The notes: a model not told the origin generated them from the sequence alone. A stretch of DNA of 64,000 nucleotides from Alphaproteobacteria bacterium (GCA_026990035.1 JALSIM010000010.1:26948-90947); one strand, 5' to 3'. Positions 42,149-50,341 are shown, numbered from the stretch's first letter. Translations and numbers: made by a program.

Positions 42149-42580
42149 ATGTCCGTGCGGTGGTATCCGGCTGTTGTCGAGCGGGCGAAGGACGGCTTCG
42201 GCGTCGTCTTCCCCGACGTTCCCGGCTGCACGAGCGCCGGCGACACCGTCGAGGAGGCACTCAGCAACGCCGCCGAGGCGCTCGAAGGGCACATCGAGCT
42301 GCTGGTCGAGCACGGGGAGCCCGTGCCCGAGCCGGGACCTCCGGACGCGCCCGTCCCCGACTGGCTCGGTGAGGATGTGGACGTTGTCGTTCGCGTGCTG
42401 GTGCCGGTCGAGATGCCGGGCCGGGCTATGCGGCTGAACATCACCCTCGACGAGGGGCTCGTGCGCCGTATCGACAGGGTCGCCCGCGCGCTCGGCATGA
42501 GCCGTTCGGGTTTTCTCGCCGAGGCCGCCCGCCGCATGCTGCGTGAGCGCGGCGACGGGCAGGGAAAGGAAGCGGCCTGA
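42149..42580 (+). CDS. hicB: HicB-family antitoxin
   Basis: A 143-residue antitoxin. The N-terminal degenerate RNase-H-like domain (WYPAVVERAKDGFGVVFPDVPGCTSAGDTVEEAL, about 5-60) binds HicA; the C-terminal RHH domain (MRLNITLDEGLVRRIDRVARALGMSRSGFLAEAARRML, about 92-132) binds DNA. The long Pro-rich linker between is typical. It ends only 2 bases from the stop of the convergent leftward operon. Confidence 0.93.
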   Translation: MSVRWYPAVVERAKDGFGVVFPDVPGCTSAGDTVEEALSNAAEALEGHIELLVEHGEPVPEPGPPDAPVPDWLGEDVDVVVRVLVPVEMPGRAMRLNITLDEGLVRRIDRVARALGMSRSGFLAEAARRMLRERGDGQGKEAA

Positions 42581-42582
42581 CG

Positions 42583-42978
42583 TCATCGGTGCCCGTCCCT
42601 CTCCGTCATGGCGAGGTCGGGCCACGACAGGCCGTAATGATCGCACACTTCCGTTGCGGTTTCCTCGTCCACCGGCCCCAGCAGATGCCGCGCGAGCTCC
42701 CGCAGCCGACGGTTCTCCGCCTGCAGATCGCCGGACGCATCCTCCGTGCTGCGGAAGTGGACGGGAGACACGCCCATCGGATCGTCAGCCTGTGGCCGCA
42801 GAACATGCGCCAAACGGCGCATGGCGGGCGCCAGATGACGCAGGAAGTCGGGGTGCGCGGCATCTGTCATCACCAACAGTGCATGCTGTGCTGCCGCCTT
42901 GAGCTCTGCGACGCGCCGTCGCAGAATGCAGATCTCCATGGCGGGATCTTCTCCTGCCGACGTAAGGCCTTGGCTCAT
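42583..42978 (-). CDS. Hypothetical phage protein
   Basis: A 131-residue protein not recognised. It is helical, with a predicted coiled-coil stretch at about 75-110 (DASGDLQAENRRLRELARHLL). It is the last gene of the leftward recombination operon; the ATG at 42978 overlaps the preceding stop (ATGA). It stops 2 bases from hicB. Confidence 0.6.
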   Translation of the reverse strand: MSQGLTSAGEDPAMEICILRRRVAELKAAAQHALLVMTDAAHPDFLRHLAPAMRRLAHVLRPQADDPMGVSPVHFRSTEDASGDLQAENRRLRELARHLLGPVDEETATEVCDHYGLSWPDLAMTERDGHR

Positions 42979-43196
42979 CGCGCACGCGTCTCCGGCACGA
43001 AGGCGGCGACGGCGGCCTCCCAGCGAATGCCCCACCACACGTCCATGCGCCTGCGGTAGGCCACGCTCTTAGGCTCCATGCCGAGCCGCTCGCCCAGGAT
43101 CCGGTCGGCACCTGCGACGCCGTGGCGTTCGGCCAGGGCGAGCCATACCTCGCGCACTTCCTCCGGGCCGCGGAAGACGGGTTTGCGCCTCGGCAT
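42975..43196 (-). CDS. Hypothetical phage protein
   Basis: A 73-residue protein beginning MPRRKPVFRGPEEVREVWLA. The sequence HGVAGADRILGERLGMEPKSVAYRRRMDVWW looks like a helix-turn-helix, so a small DNA-binding protein is possible. Start overlaps the recT stop (TGATG) and end overlaps the next start, as in a coupled operon. No family recognised. Confidence 0.6.
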   Translation of the reverse strand: MPRRKPVFRGPEEVREVWLALAERHGVAGADRILGERLGMEPKSVAYRRRMDVWWGIRWEAAVAAFVPETRAR

Positions 43197-44161
43197 CACA
43201 GCATCGCCTCCTGTTCCGGTGTGGAGGCCAGCGCCTCGGCCGTCTCGAGCTCCGCCTGGAAGGCATCGCGCATCGCCTCCGGAGCGCGCTTCGCGAGCAT
43301 GCGCAGCGCCGGCATGTTGGCGGCGGCGAGACCGGGCCGCTCCTCCGGGCCGGCGGCGGCCATCAGGCGGCGATACTCGGTCAGCCAGTCGCCGCCCGTG
43401 GCCACGGCCGCAGCGACTGAGCCGTCGGCAGCATGGACGTTCAGCGACCCGCCCTTCTTCGCTGCCGTCTTCTTCTTCTGCCGCTCTCCCTCGGGCGGGC
43501 CTTTCCGCTCCGTCTCGGATGCCGCTTCTGCGCCGTTTTCGATCCGTTCCGCCTGTGGCAACAGCTTGGCCTTCAGCCCGGCGACGCCGCGCGCCAGCCT
43601 TTCGCCATCCCCTTCCGGGGAGGCCGGCGCATGGTCGATGTCGGCGATCTCTTCGGCCACCGCCATGCCCTTGAGGACATCTGGAAACACGTCCCGGAGG
43701 GCGAACGCCCTGGCGCGCATCTGGAGCATGCGCTTCGGGTACTGCTGCCACGGCCCGGTCTTGTTCAGTAGCCCGGCGCGCTTGGCGTCCTCGGCCGTGA
43801 ACTCGCGGGTGACCGGCGCTTCGCCGCGCCGCTTCACGGTGCATCGCGCACCGGCGTCCGTCACCTCCTCCTCGATGGCCTCGAGGAGGCCGCTCGCCCG
43901 CACCAGCGCGAGGACGGCATCGCCCCAGAGCGCCGGCCGACCGTTGATCACGGCGATGTTCTGCATGGCCTGCAGGGGCGGCAGACCGAGCTCCATGCCC
44001 CACTGGATGGCCACCAGCACGTTGCCCGGGTTGTTCTGGAAATCCTTCGGCACGATGCTCGATTTCGCCAGGACTTCGGCCGCCTTCAGCGCCTGGTCGA
44101 AGTCCCGAGGGATCATGCTGTTGATGTCCTGTCGCCGTGCCGGAACCGCGGCATCCGTCAT
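43196..44161 (-). CDS. recT: RecT-family single-strand annealing protein
   Basis: A 321-residue phage recombinase. The RecT core is at about 15-170: DFDQALKAAEVLAKSSIVPKDF, GNVLVAIQWGMELGLPPLQAMQNIAVINGRPALWGDA, and WQQYPKRMLQMRARAFALRDVFPDVLKG. The C-terminal third is a charged, Lys-rich tail plus an Ala/Glu helix. It anneals single strands made by the adjacent YqaJ exonuclease during phage recombination. The ATG at 44161 overlaps the exonuclease stop (ATGA). Confidence 0.92.
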   Translation of the reverse strand: MTDAAVPARRQDINSMIPRDFDQALKAAEVLAKSSIVPKDFQNNPGNVLVAIQWGMELGLPPLQAMQNIAVINGRPALWGDAVLALVRASGLLEAIEEEVTDAGARCTVKRRGEAPVTREFTAEDAKRAGLLNKTGPWQQYPKRMLQMRARAFALRDVFPDVLKGMAVAEEIADIDHAPASPEGDGERLARGVAGLKAKLLPQAERIENGAEAASETERKGPPEGERQKKKTAAKKGGSLNVHAADGSVAAAVATGGDWLTEYRRLMAAAGPEERPGLAAANMPALRMLAKRAPEAMRDAFQAELETAEALASTPEQEAML

Positions 44162-45099
44162 GCTGCCATCTCCTCGTTCTCGGGTCTGACCTTCAGCAGG
44201 AACCGCCGGCTTTCCGTTTCCCGCTCGAATTCGCGCACGATGTCCGGGTGGGCTTTTCGGAGCGCCTTCGTATCGAGGCGCTTGGACGCGACCGCCTTCC
44301 ACGTGGCGAGCGTCCGGCCATCCGGAGCGTCGAGCCGCTCCGCGTCCGCCATCGCCTTCTGTATGGCGGCGAGCAGTTCCTTCTCGCGCGTTTCGAGGGC
44401 CTTGAGCTCGGCCCGCAGGGCGGCGAGCTGTTCGGCCGCTTCCACGATGTCCGGCGGTGCCATGAGCACCCTGTCCGGCTCGTGACGCGGCCACCGGCGC
44501 CGGATATCATCGAGCGTACGAGGTTCCGGCGGCACGCGCGGCTCGACGTGCTCGCGCCAGAAACGGAGCTCCTCCTCGAAGAGAGCCCCGACGAGCTCGT
44601 CGTCCCGGTGGATGCGGTAGATGCGGAACAGGCGCTCGCCCAGGAACAGCACCGCGACATCGGCCCAGCGGCGGCCGGTGACGCCGAGGTAATGCTGCAC
44701 CTGGGCGAGGTAATGCTCCGGGATTTCGTCGGTGCCTTCCTCGCCCCAATCATCGGACCGTCGCGCTGCCGTCTTGACTTCCAGCACGCCCGGGCCGCGC
44801 TCGTGAGCGACGATCTCGCGGTCGAGGTTGGCGAGGATGACCGGATGGTCCGGATGCGCCAGCGTGCGGTTGACGCGCCGGAGCTTCGCGCCCGTCCGTC
44901 GGGCATATTCCTCGGCCACGACGTCCTCGAGGACCCGGCCCCAGTAGGTGGCCGCGGTGTCCGGCTGCGGCTGGCGCTCGCCGATCTTCTCGAGGTAGAC
45001 CTCCAGGGGCGTGCGCCAGGGCGAGAGGCCGAGGATCGCGGCGGCGTCCGAGCCGCCGATGCCGCGCGTGCGATCCATCACGGTATCGGTCACGCCCAC
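44158..45099 (-). CDS. YqaJ-family viral recombinase/exonuclease
   Basis: A 313-residue lambda-exonuclease-type nuclease. GIGGSDAAAILGLSPWRTPLEVYLEKIG is the family start; nuclease positions are in HPVILANLDREIV (Asp), GVLEVKTAARR (ExK) and the Gln of VQHYLGVTGRRWADVAVLF. The C-terminal part is a long charged helix (ELKALETREKELLAAIQKAMAD). The start is GTG at 45099 or ATG at 45078. Paired with RecT it forms a phage recombination module. Confidence 0.9.
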   Translation of the reverse strand: MGVTDTVMDRTRGIGGSDAAAILGLSPWRTPLEVYLEKIGERQPQPDTAATYWGRVLEDVVAEEYARRTGAKLRRVNRTLAHPDHPVILANLDREIVAHERGPGVLEVKTAARRSDDWGEEGTDEIPEHYLAQVQHYLGVTGRRWADVAVLFLGERLFRIYRIHRDDELVGALFEEELRFWREHVEPRVPPEPRTLDDIRRRWPRHEPDRVLMAPPDIVEAAEQLAALRAELKALETREKELLAAIQKAMADAERLDAPDGRTLATWKAVASKRLDTKALRKAHPDIVREFERETESRRFLLKVRPENEEMAA

Positions 45100-45359
45100 C
45101 TCCGCAGCGGCGAAAACTCGCCCTCCTCCTCGGCATCCGCGAGGGCTCGCAGCGAGGAGGCGAGGCTTTCGAGATCATGGCGCAGCGCCAGTCGGTCGAG
45201 TTCGTCGGCGAACCGCGCGCAGTCGAAGTCGTGGACGAGATGCCGGGCGGCGTAGTTGCGATCGGCCATGTCGGCCACGGCATCGCGAAGCCATTCCGCG
45301 GCTTCGGCCAACTGGGCCGTCGTGGTGGCTGTGGGTTCGGGAATGTCGGGAGCGCTCAT
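45090..45359 (-). CDS. Hypothetical phage protein
   Basis: An 89-residue acidic, helical protein of unknown function (AEAAEWLRDAVADMADRNYAARHLVHDFD region). It overlaps the exonuclease gene by 10 bases and the gene before it by 4 bases (ATGA), so it belongs to the leftward early operon. Confidence 0.6.
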   Translation of the reverse strand: MSAPDIPEPTATTTAQLAEAAEWLRDAVADMADRNYAARHLVHDFDCARFADELDRLALRHDLESLASSLRALADAEEEGEFSPLRRWA

Positions 45360-45598
45360 GACAGGATCCAGACGGCGAGCAGGCCCGCCACGAATCCCAC
45401 CGCCACGACGGCGGCCACGACCGCGGCGTCCTCCACCGCGCGCTTGATCCGGCGGTAGCGCGCGAGCTCCTCGAGATCGGCCTGCACGCTCCTCAGCCTC
45501 CGGATCGCGCTGTCGCGCTCGCGGCGGGCCTGCCCGAGCTCGCGCTCCAGGCGCTCGATCCGGGCGGACGGGGGAAATCTCAGAATCTCGGCTTCCAT
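45356..45598 (-). CDS. Small membrane protein with coiled coil
   Basis: An 80-residue protein, first in the leftward early operon. A basic coiled coil (about 10-55, RIERLERELGQARRERDSAIRRL) is followed by a C-terminal transmembrane segment (about 60-80, VVAAVVAVGFVAGLLAVWIL). The ATG at 45598 is preferred over upstream starts because those would lie inside the operator/promoter region. Function unknown. Confidence 0.6.
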   Translation of the reverse strand: MEAEILRFPPSARIERLERELGQARRERDSAIRRLRSVQADLEELARYRRIKRAVEDAAVVAAVVAVGFVAGLLAVWILS

Positions 45599-45629
45599 CG
45601 TCACTCCCTTGGCGAGGACGTGGACAGGA

Positions 45630-45666
45630 TTCAACAAAGTGTTGAATATGTCAACAGCTTGTAGAG
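45630..45666 (-). promoter_or_regulatory. Left operator/promoter region (OL-like), two repressor sites
   Basis: Site 1 (45630-45646) is a perfect palindrome TTCAACA-AAG-TGTTGAA; site 2 (45650-45666) is GTCAACA-GCT-TGTAGAG, centred 20 bases away. On the minus strand a consensus TTGACA (45654-45649) lies inside site 2 and the following spacer is site 1, so repressor binding would block the recombination operon promoter. The same motif and geometry occur at the cI/cro intergenic region. Confidence 0.8.
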
Positions 45667-45669
45667 CAC

Positions 45670-45690
45670 TAGCACATCCCCGACGTGCTA
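45670..45690. repeat. Inverted repeat upstream of the left operators
   Basis: TAGCAC (45670-45675) and GTGCTA (45685-45690) are perfect inverted arms around 9 bases, next to the left operators. It differs in sequence from the repressor motif, so a second regulator may bind; no direct evidence. Confidence 0.4.
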
Positions 45691-45732
45691 CCGTTGCCAC
45701 TCACGTGGGGCATCAGGCCCAAACCGCGACTT

Positions 45733-45761
45733 TTGACCACCTACGGGGCGGGGAGAAAAAT
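45733..45761 (+). promoter_or_regulatory. Possible promoter of the lipoprotein gene
   Basis: TTGACC at 45733-45738 with AAAAAT at 45756-45761 (17-base spacing), about 110 bases before the lipoprotein start. Weak -10; low confidence. Confidence 0.3.
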
Positions 45762-45873
45762 TAACACGCTGCCCGGCGGTGGAATTCAGGCCTCGGGGCT
45801 GCGTGGGGGGCTTGCCACAGAGGGCAGGGCGGGGGATCATCGCTCCATATTCTGCGGAACATGGAGGTGAACG

Positions 45874-46506
45874 ATGTACCGGAGGATCGCCGCGTTTCTG
45901 CTGCCGGCCATTCTGGCGGCCTGCGTCACCCCCCGGACGATGACCCGCGAGGAAATGCTCGACGTGACCTCACGGACATACTGCGGGGTCACGAAGGAGC
46001 AGATGCTGAAAGCCGCCGAAGATGTGCTCCGTCTGAACGATCCGAAGGATGTGGCGATCGCCTGGCCGGACGAGAACACGATGCTCGCCAGGCACCGCTG
46101 GCTCGTCTATTTCGTTTTCGGGGTCGGATCCGGCGAGCACGTCTGGCAGGTCAGGGCGGCCGACCCCGGAGATGATGGATGCCTGAAGGCGCACGTGCTC
46201 GTCTCGAACGCCGCCGGAGCGAGCACTTATGGTGCGTTCGGCATGACGTCGACCGGCGCGTATACTGTATCTCCGGGCACCATCCCGATACCCGGCAATG
46301 TGGTGAACCAGCCGGCAGTGTACGAGCTATTTTGGGCGCAGGTCGACTACATGCTGGGGCGCCGGAGCAGCTGGCCCACCTGCGATGAATGGGACAAGAA
46401 GGTGGAAGGGGGAGAGACATACGGCAATATGGAACCTCTCTGCCTGTTCGTGAACGACCAGCTCAGCCCCGACGACCCCCGTGCGGCCGCGGTCCTGGGC
46501 GGATGA
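45874..46506 (+). CDS. Putative lipoprotein of unknown function (prophage cargo)
   Basis: A 210-residue exported protein. The signal peptide MYRRIAAFLLPAILAAC ends in a lipobox (LAAC), so Cys17 is the probable lipidation site. The mature part has VTSRTYCGVTKEQMLKAAEDVLRL and a strand-rich middle (RHRWLVYFVFGVG, GEHVWQVRAADPG), then several Cys residues. GGAGGTG 6-12 bases before the ATG is a strong ribosome site. It is oriented against the recombination operon and lies in the position of lysogenic-conversion genes; a surface or exclusion role is inference. Confidence 0.75.
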   Translation: MYRRIAAFLLPAILAACVTPRTMTREEMLDVTSRTYCGVTKEQMLKAAEDVLRLNDPKDVAIAWPDENTMLARHRWLVYFVFGVGSGEHVWQVRAADPGDDGCLKAHVLVSNAAGASTYGAFGMTSTGAYTVSPGTIPIPGNVVNQPAVYELFWAQVDYMLGRRSSWPTCDEWDKKVEGGETYGNMEPLCLFVNDQLSPDDPRAAAVLGG

Positions 46507-46607
46507 GGCGAGGGCAGAAGAGGTGCTGGCTTACCATCCATCGTGGCGCAGGGAATCATGGGGCAGATTCGCGCCGAGCGCAGACCGTTGCCAATTTCGG
46601 ATGACCA

Positions 46608-47537
46608 ATGGCTGGCCGATCGACATTTAGCATCGCTTACGACGGGCCGGCCCTGCGGCATGGCAGAATGGATGTGCGGGATCTCGCGCCGGCTCTTTTG
46701 GCGCTTGGGGATCTCGTGGACGCGGCGAACCGCGTCCTGTACGGGGAGAAGGCCGCTCCGGTTAGCGTCCGCGTTTATGCGGTTTCCGGCGGATCGTTCG
46801 AGGTCGTTCTTGAGCTTTTTCAGTCGGTTACCCAATATGTGACGGATTTTCTGACCGGCAGGTCGGCCGACGCCCTGATGAATCTTCAGACTCTTCTGTT
46901 CGGCGGCGGCGCCACCGGCCTTGGAACCGGTCTCGTCTGGGTCATCAAGAAGCTCGGCAGAAGAAGGCCGAAGAAGATCGAGCCTCTGGAAAGCGGGCGT
47001 GTGCGCGTGGTGCCACGCGAAGGAGAGAGCTTCGAAACGACGCGGGACACCATGCGCCTTTACGCCAACATAGAGGTGCGCGTGGCTGCTTCCCACGTCG
47101 TGAAGCCGCTGGAAAATGAAGGAATCGACCGCTTGGTCATTCGCGGCGACGAGGCGGAGATCGAAGTCAGAAAGCATGAGCTGCCGTTCTTTGATCCTCC
47201 GGACAAGCCGGAAACGACGATCATCGACGACGTCCAGAAGAAAGCCTTCAAGATCGTCCGCCTCTCCTTCAAGGACGAGCCGACATGGCGCCTCCACGAT
47301 GGCGAGGCGGAAATAAGTGCAAAGGTGACGGACGAGGAGTTCCTGAAGAAAATCGACCGGAACCAGATCCGGTTCGCGAAGGGTGATACGCTCATTTGCC
47401 TGGTGCGCGTCGTTCAGAAGGAGACTCCTTCAGGCCTGAAGACGAGCTATACGATCGAAAGAGTGCTTGAGCATATGACTGCTAAACAACAGCTTGATCT
47501 GCCGATAAATGGGGAAAGCGATCTGGACAACGACTGA
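46608..47537 (+). CDS. Unknown protein with one hydrophobic segment (prophage cargo)
   Basis: A 309-residue protein not recognised with certainty. The N-terminal region [40 protein letters not shown] and [13 protein letters not shown] look like a conserved domain of unknown function I have seen only on hypothetical proteins. A hydrophobic glycine-rich segment follows (about 98-112, [18 protein letters not shown]), then a charged strand-rich C-terminus ([26 protein letters not shown]). Base composition is visibly lower in GC than the neighbours, suggesting separate acquisition. Confidence 0.75.
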   Translation: MAGRSTFSIAYDGPALRHGRMDVRDLAPALLALGDLVDAANRVLYGEKAAPVSVRVYAVSGGSFEVVLELFQSVTQYVTDFLTGRSADALMNLQTLLFGGGATGLGTGLVWVIKKLGRRRPKKIEPLESGRVRVVPREGESFETTRDTMRLYANIEVRVAASHVVKPLENEGIDRLVIRGDEAEIEVRKHELPFFDPPDKPETTIIDDVQKKAFKIVRLSFKDEPTWRLHDGEAEISAKVTDEEFLKKIDRNQIRFAKGDTLICLVRVVQKETPSGLKTSYTIERVLEHMTAKQQLDLPINGESDLDND

Positions 47538-47540
47538 ACC

Positions 47541-48035
47541 ATGGCCACACTGGCTGCAAAATTTCTTGTCGCAAAAATGCTGCTCGCCGCCGCTGCGTCC
47601 ACCGCAGCTGAAACCATCACCGGCCCGGCCATCGTTACCGATGGCGACAGTCTGCGGATCGGCGAGGAGCGCATCAGGCTGATCGGTATCGATGCGCCGG
47701 AAAAACGCCAGACATGCCGCGAGCGCGGCCGGAAGTGGCGCTGCGGCGTCGAGGCCCGCGAAGCGCTGCGCGAGCTCGTCCGTGGCCGCACCGTAACCTG
47801 CGACGTTCTCGGACGCGACAGATGGAAGAGGGCGCTGGCCGTCTGCCGGGCCGGTGCGCTCGAGCTCAACCGCGAGATGGTGCGCCGAGGATGGGCGTTG
47901 GCCTGGTACCCTAAGCGGGCGGTACCCGGCCCCGACTACGGGCCGGAGGAAGCGGAGGCGAGAAGCGCCAGGCGCGGGATCTGGCAGGGGCGGTTCGTCG
48001 AGCCGCAGATGTGGCGGCGGCAGCGGCGCGAGTAG
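47541..48035 (+). CDS. Secreted thermonuclease (staphylococcal nuclease family)
   Basis: A 164-residue SNase-like nuclease with a hydrophobic N-terminal segment (about 4-22) resembling a signal peptide. The OB-fold core shows VTDGDSLRIGEERIRLIGIDAPEKRQTC with the Ca2+-site Asp residues and the catalytic Arg, then RDRWKRALAVC and GWALAWYPK. It would cut DNA or RNA in the periplasm or outside. It follows the unknown gene by 3 bases and is probably cotranscribed. Confidence 0.88.
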   Translation: MATLAAKFLVAKMLLAAAASTAAETITGPAIVTDGDSLRIGEERIRLIGIDAPEKRQTCRERGRKWRCGVEAREALRELVRGRTVTCDVLGRDRWKRALAVCRAGALELNREMVRRGWALAWYPKRAVPGPDYGPEEAEARSARRGIWQGRFVEPQMWRRQRRE

Positions 48036-48075
48036 CCGGCAGCACGGGCTGGGCGGCGGATCGGGCGGATGGACG

Positions 48076-48930
48076 TCAGGTTCCGAGCGCGGTACGGGCA
48101 TCCCTCACGACGCTTTCGACCTCGTTGTACCCGATGAGAGTCGCCCTGATTTCTGCCGCGGCATGGCGCGCCTCGCCGATGGCTCTTCGGCCTTCTTCGG
48201 AGTCTGCCGGAGCGTAAACGGCGACCATTCGAACGTCCTTCGGCACATCGAGCTTTTGGTCATCTACTGTCACGTGGCCGCCGCCGGCCCGGATCTTCTC
48301 CGCGATCCATGCCCATGCATGGACGTCTTTCGCCAGCTCGCCCGGGCCCGCGGTCTGGAGCGACCAGGTCCGGATGAGCTGCACCACGCGGCCATTGGCC
48401 ACGGCGAACTCGAAGCGGTCCTCGTAGCCCCCGGCTTCCACCGCCGGTTTTTCCCTCAGGCTCGCATCAATGCGGGCCTCAGCGAAGGCCCTTCTGATCG
48501 CCTTGGCAAGCTGCGGCTGACCGACCCGCATGCGGCGCCTGCTCTCAGGATCGATGACCATGTCGTCGAAGATCATGTCCAAAGCATCCTCGGCGCTCGC
48601 TGCAATGGCCGGTAAAGGCGCAGAGATCTGGATGATATTGCGCCATTCCGCGCTGATGCGGAGCAGTTCTGCCTCCGACATTCTGGGCACGCCATCCAGC
48701 TCAAGCTCGCCCATGGCAGTGTCGACCATCTCTCCCAGCAACTCGACCGCCACTAGGGCTTGTTTCAGGAGCCCTCGGCCCTCCTCGAAACGGCGAGCGC
48801 GGGCGAGGTTGCCGACGGTCCGGATCGCCCACTCCCGCGCGGCGTCGCTTCCTGCGATCGCTCCGATATTGACAAATTCCCCGGTAGCCGGTTCCGGCAC
48901 GAACCGGATCAGGCTGTACAGGTACCTCAT
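48076..48930 (-). CDS. DUF3037-domain protein
   Basis: A 284-residue protein whose N-terminus (MRYLYSLIRFVPEPATGEFVNIGAIAG) matches DUF3037, a domain without known function. The rest is helical with a conserved-looking WAWIAEKIRAGGGHV near 222. The ATG at 48930 overlaps the stop of the upstream kinase-like gene (ATGA), so the two are translated together. DUF3037 genes next to HipA-like kinase genes are a recurring arrangement from general knowledge of annotations; this pair is third and second in the cI operon. Confidence 0.8.
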   Translation of the reverse strand: MRYLYSLIRFVPEPATGEFVNIGAIAGSDAAREWAIRTVGNLARARRFEEGRGLLKQALVAVELLGEMVDTAMGELELDGVPRMSEAELLRISAEWRNIIQISAPLPAIAASAEDALDMIFDDMVIDPESRRRMRVGQPQLAKAIRRAFAEARIDASLREKPAVEAGGYEDRFEFAVANGRVVQLIRTWSLQTAGPGELAKDVHAWAWIAEKIRAGGGHVTVDDQKLDVPKDVRMVAVYAPADSEEGRRAIGEARHAAAEIRATLIGYNEVESVVRDARTALGT

Positions 48931-49724
48931 GCCACTCCTCCCGCCTGCTCGCGCAGCTTGTTGGCTATCTCGCGCGCGCGCCGCTCGAGAAACCATCCCA
49001 CGCATTCCAGCTCTTCGTCGCTGACCGGCCAGCTGGACGGGATCCGTGCAAGTTCGTCGGTAAGGGATGTCCTGTCAAGCTTCTCGAGGCGGTCCGCATA
49101 CGCCGTAGCGCTTGTGTGGTTTGCGCGAAAGCCGGGATGCTGAAAGGGACGCGGCAGACCTACGTTCGCGTCGAGGCTCGCGATGCACCATGTGGGGCCC
49201 TCCGGCGGCAGGAACCAGCCGTGGTCGTGGCTGAAGAAACACATGTCCTCGCCAGCCGCATGGAGCCCCTGCGCGTCTCCTCCCCAGCACCAGTCGAACA
49301 GCACCGCATAGCCGACGTACCTCGACGCGTTGTCGTCACGGTCGCGGTGCTCAAACCTTCTGCTCTCCACTGCCTTCGGCACCTCGCGTGAGCCATGCGC
49401 GATACCGGATCGGACTTGGAAGCCGCGGCCGGTACTCTCGCCTGCGAGTTCGTCGGATATTCGGACCGTGCAAACTTCACAGACGGGAGCGCCGACGAGG
49501 CGGCCCACTCTGCCGACGATCTGCTCGGTGATTGGAACGCGCTCGGATTGCCTGTTGTTGAGCGGTTTTAACCAGTATCGTTGGCCGTCCGACCCCCGGA
49601 CCCGGAATGCTCCCGAACCTCCCCCGGCGGGCACCGTGTCGAGACGAACGGCGACGATGTCAGCCTCGTCGGATCGACGACCTCGGAGCAGACCGTGCCA
49701 TCCGTCCCACTTCGTCCTGCTCAT
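48927..49724 (-). CDS. HipA-like kinase family protein
   Basis: A 265-residue protein resembling the short HipA-like kinase family (not full-length HipA). Candidate kinase positions: K53 in QRYWLKPL, E67, D144 and D150 in FDWCWGGD, and HDHG at 166-169 in the place of a DFG-type motif before GWFLPPEGPTW. A catalytic-loop Asn is not evident (H155 is near), so activity is uncertain. The ATG at 49724 overlaps the cI stop (ATGA) and the stop overlaps the DUF3037 start, so it should be expressed in the lysogen with the repressor. Confidence 0.78.
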   Translation of the reverse strand: MSRTKWDGWHGLLRGRRSDEADIVAVRLDTVPAGGGSGAFRVRGSDGQRYWLKPLNNRQSERVPITEQIVGRVGRLVGAPVCEVCTVRISDELAGESTGRGFQVRSGIAHGSREVPKAVESRRFEHRDRDDNASRYVGYAVLFDWCWGGDAQGLHAAGEDMCFFSHDHGWFLPPEGPTWCIASLDANVGLPRPFQHPGFRANHTSATAYADRLEKLDRTSLTDELARIPSSWPVSDEELECVGWFLERRAREIANKLREQAGGVA

Positions 49725-50314
49725 GGCCCCGCCCTCTTGATGTACCTGATCGGCGCCACCCAGACGAGGCGGACATCCTTCATCGGAGGGGCGGCGTGGG
49801 ATTCGAGCGTCCACAGACCCGGCTTCGAGCCGCGCAGCAGGCGCTTGACGAAGGTGCGGCCGTCCTCGGTGCGGACGACCACGGTGTGGCCCACCAGTGC
49901 CTCCGGATCCACCATGCCATTCGGCGGCTCGTAGAAGATCAGGTCGCCGTCCCAGAACTCGGGCTCCATGCTGGAGCCGCGCACCACCACGGCGGCGAGC
50001 TGCCGGGCCTCCCTCCAGGGCGCCGGCACGCGGTCGAGCTCCTGGTCCTCGTCCGGCGGGTAGATCTCCGCGCCGGCGCCGACATGACCGACGACCGGGA
50101 CGGTCCCGACGTCCTCCTCTCCTTCCGGCAGAAGGTCGTGCGGTGAACATTCAAGCGCCTGAGCAAGGCGCGTGAGAAATTCCGCTCGAATACGCCGCTC
50201 CCCGAGCTCCCAAAGCGAGATAGCTTGTGGAGTAGCGCCAACCCGTCTTGCGACTTCGGCTTGGCTCAAATTGAGCGCTTCGCGCCTCCGACGTATCCGC
50301 TCGCCTACACTCAT
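49721..50314 (-). CDS. LexA-like CI phage repressor
   Basis: A 197-residue repressor: N-terminal XRE helix-turn-helix (about 5-60, LNLSQAEVARRVGATPQAISLWELGERRI) and C-terminal S24 domain. The predicted self-cleavage bond is A80-G81 (VGHVGAGAEI), the nucleophile S115 (RGSSMEPEF), and the base K157 (TFVKRL), so it should be inducible by RecA. The ATG at 50314 is used; the frame is open upstream but crosses the operators. It is divergent from cro over three palindromic operators and heads the operon cI-kinase-DUF3037. Confidence 0.93.
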   Translation of the reverse strand: MSVGERIRRRREALNLSQAEVARRVGATPQAISLWELGERRIRAEFLTRLAQALECSPHDLLPEGEEDVGTVPVVGHVGAGAEIYPPDEDQELDRVPAPWREARQLAAVVVRGSSMEPEFWDGDLIFYEPPNGMVDPEALVGHTVVVRTEDGRTFVKRLLRGSKPGLWTLESHAAPPMKDVRLVWVAPIRYIKRAGP

Positions 50315-50341
50315 GCCGGATCCCTGTGGCCGCACGCGAGC

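Noticed and set aside
48927..50150. A 407-residue version of the HipA-like protein
   Set aside because: The extra N-terminus lies antisense-frame inside cI with Arg/Gly-rich shadow composition; the ATGA overlap at 49724 marks the real start.
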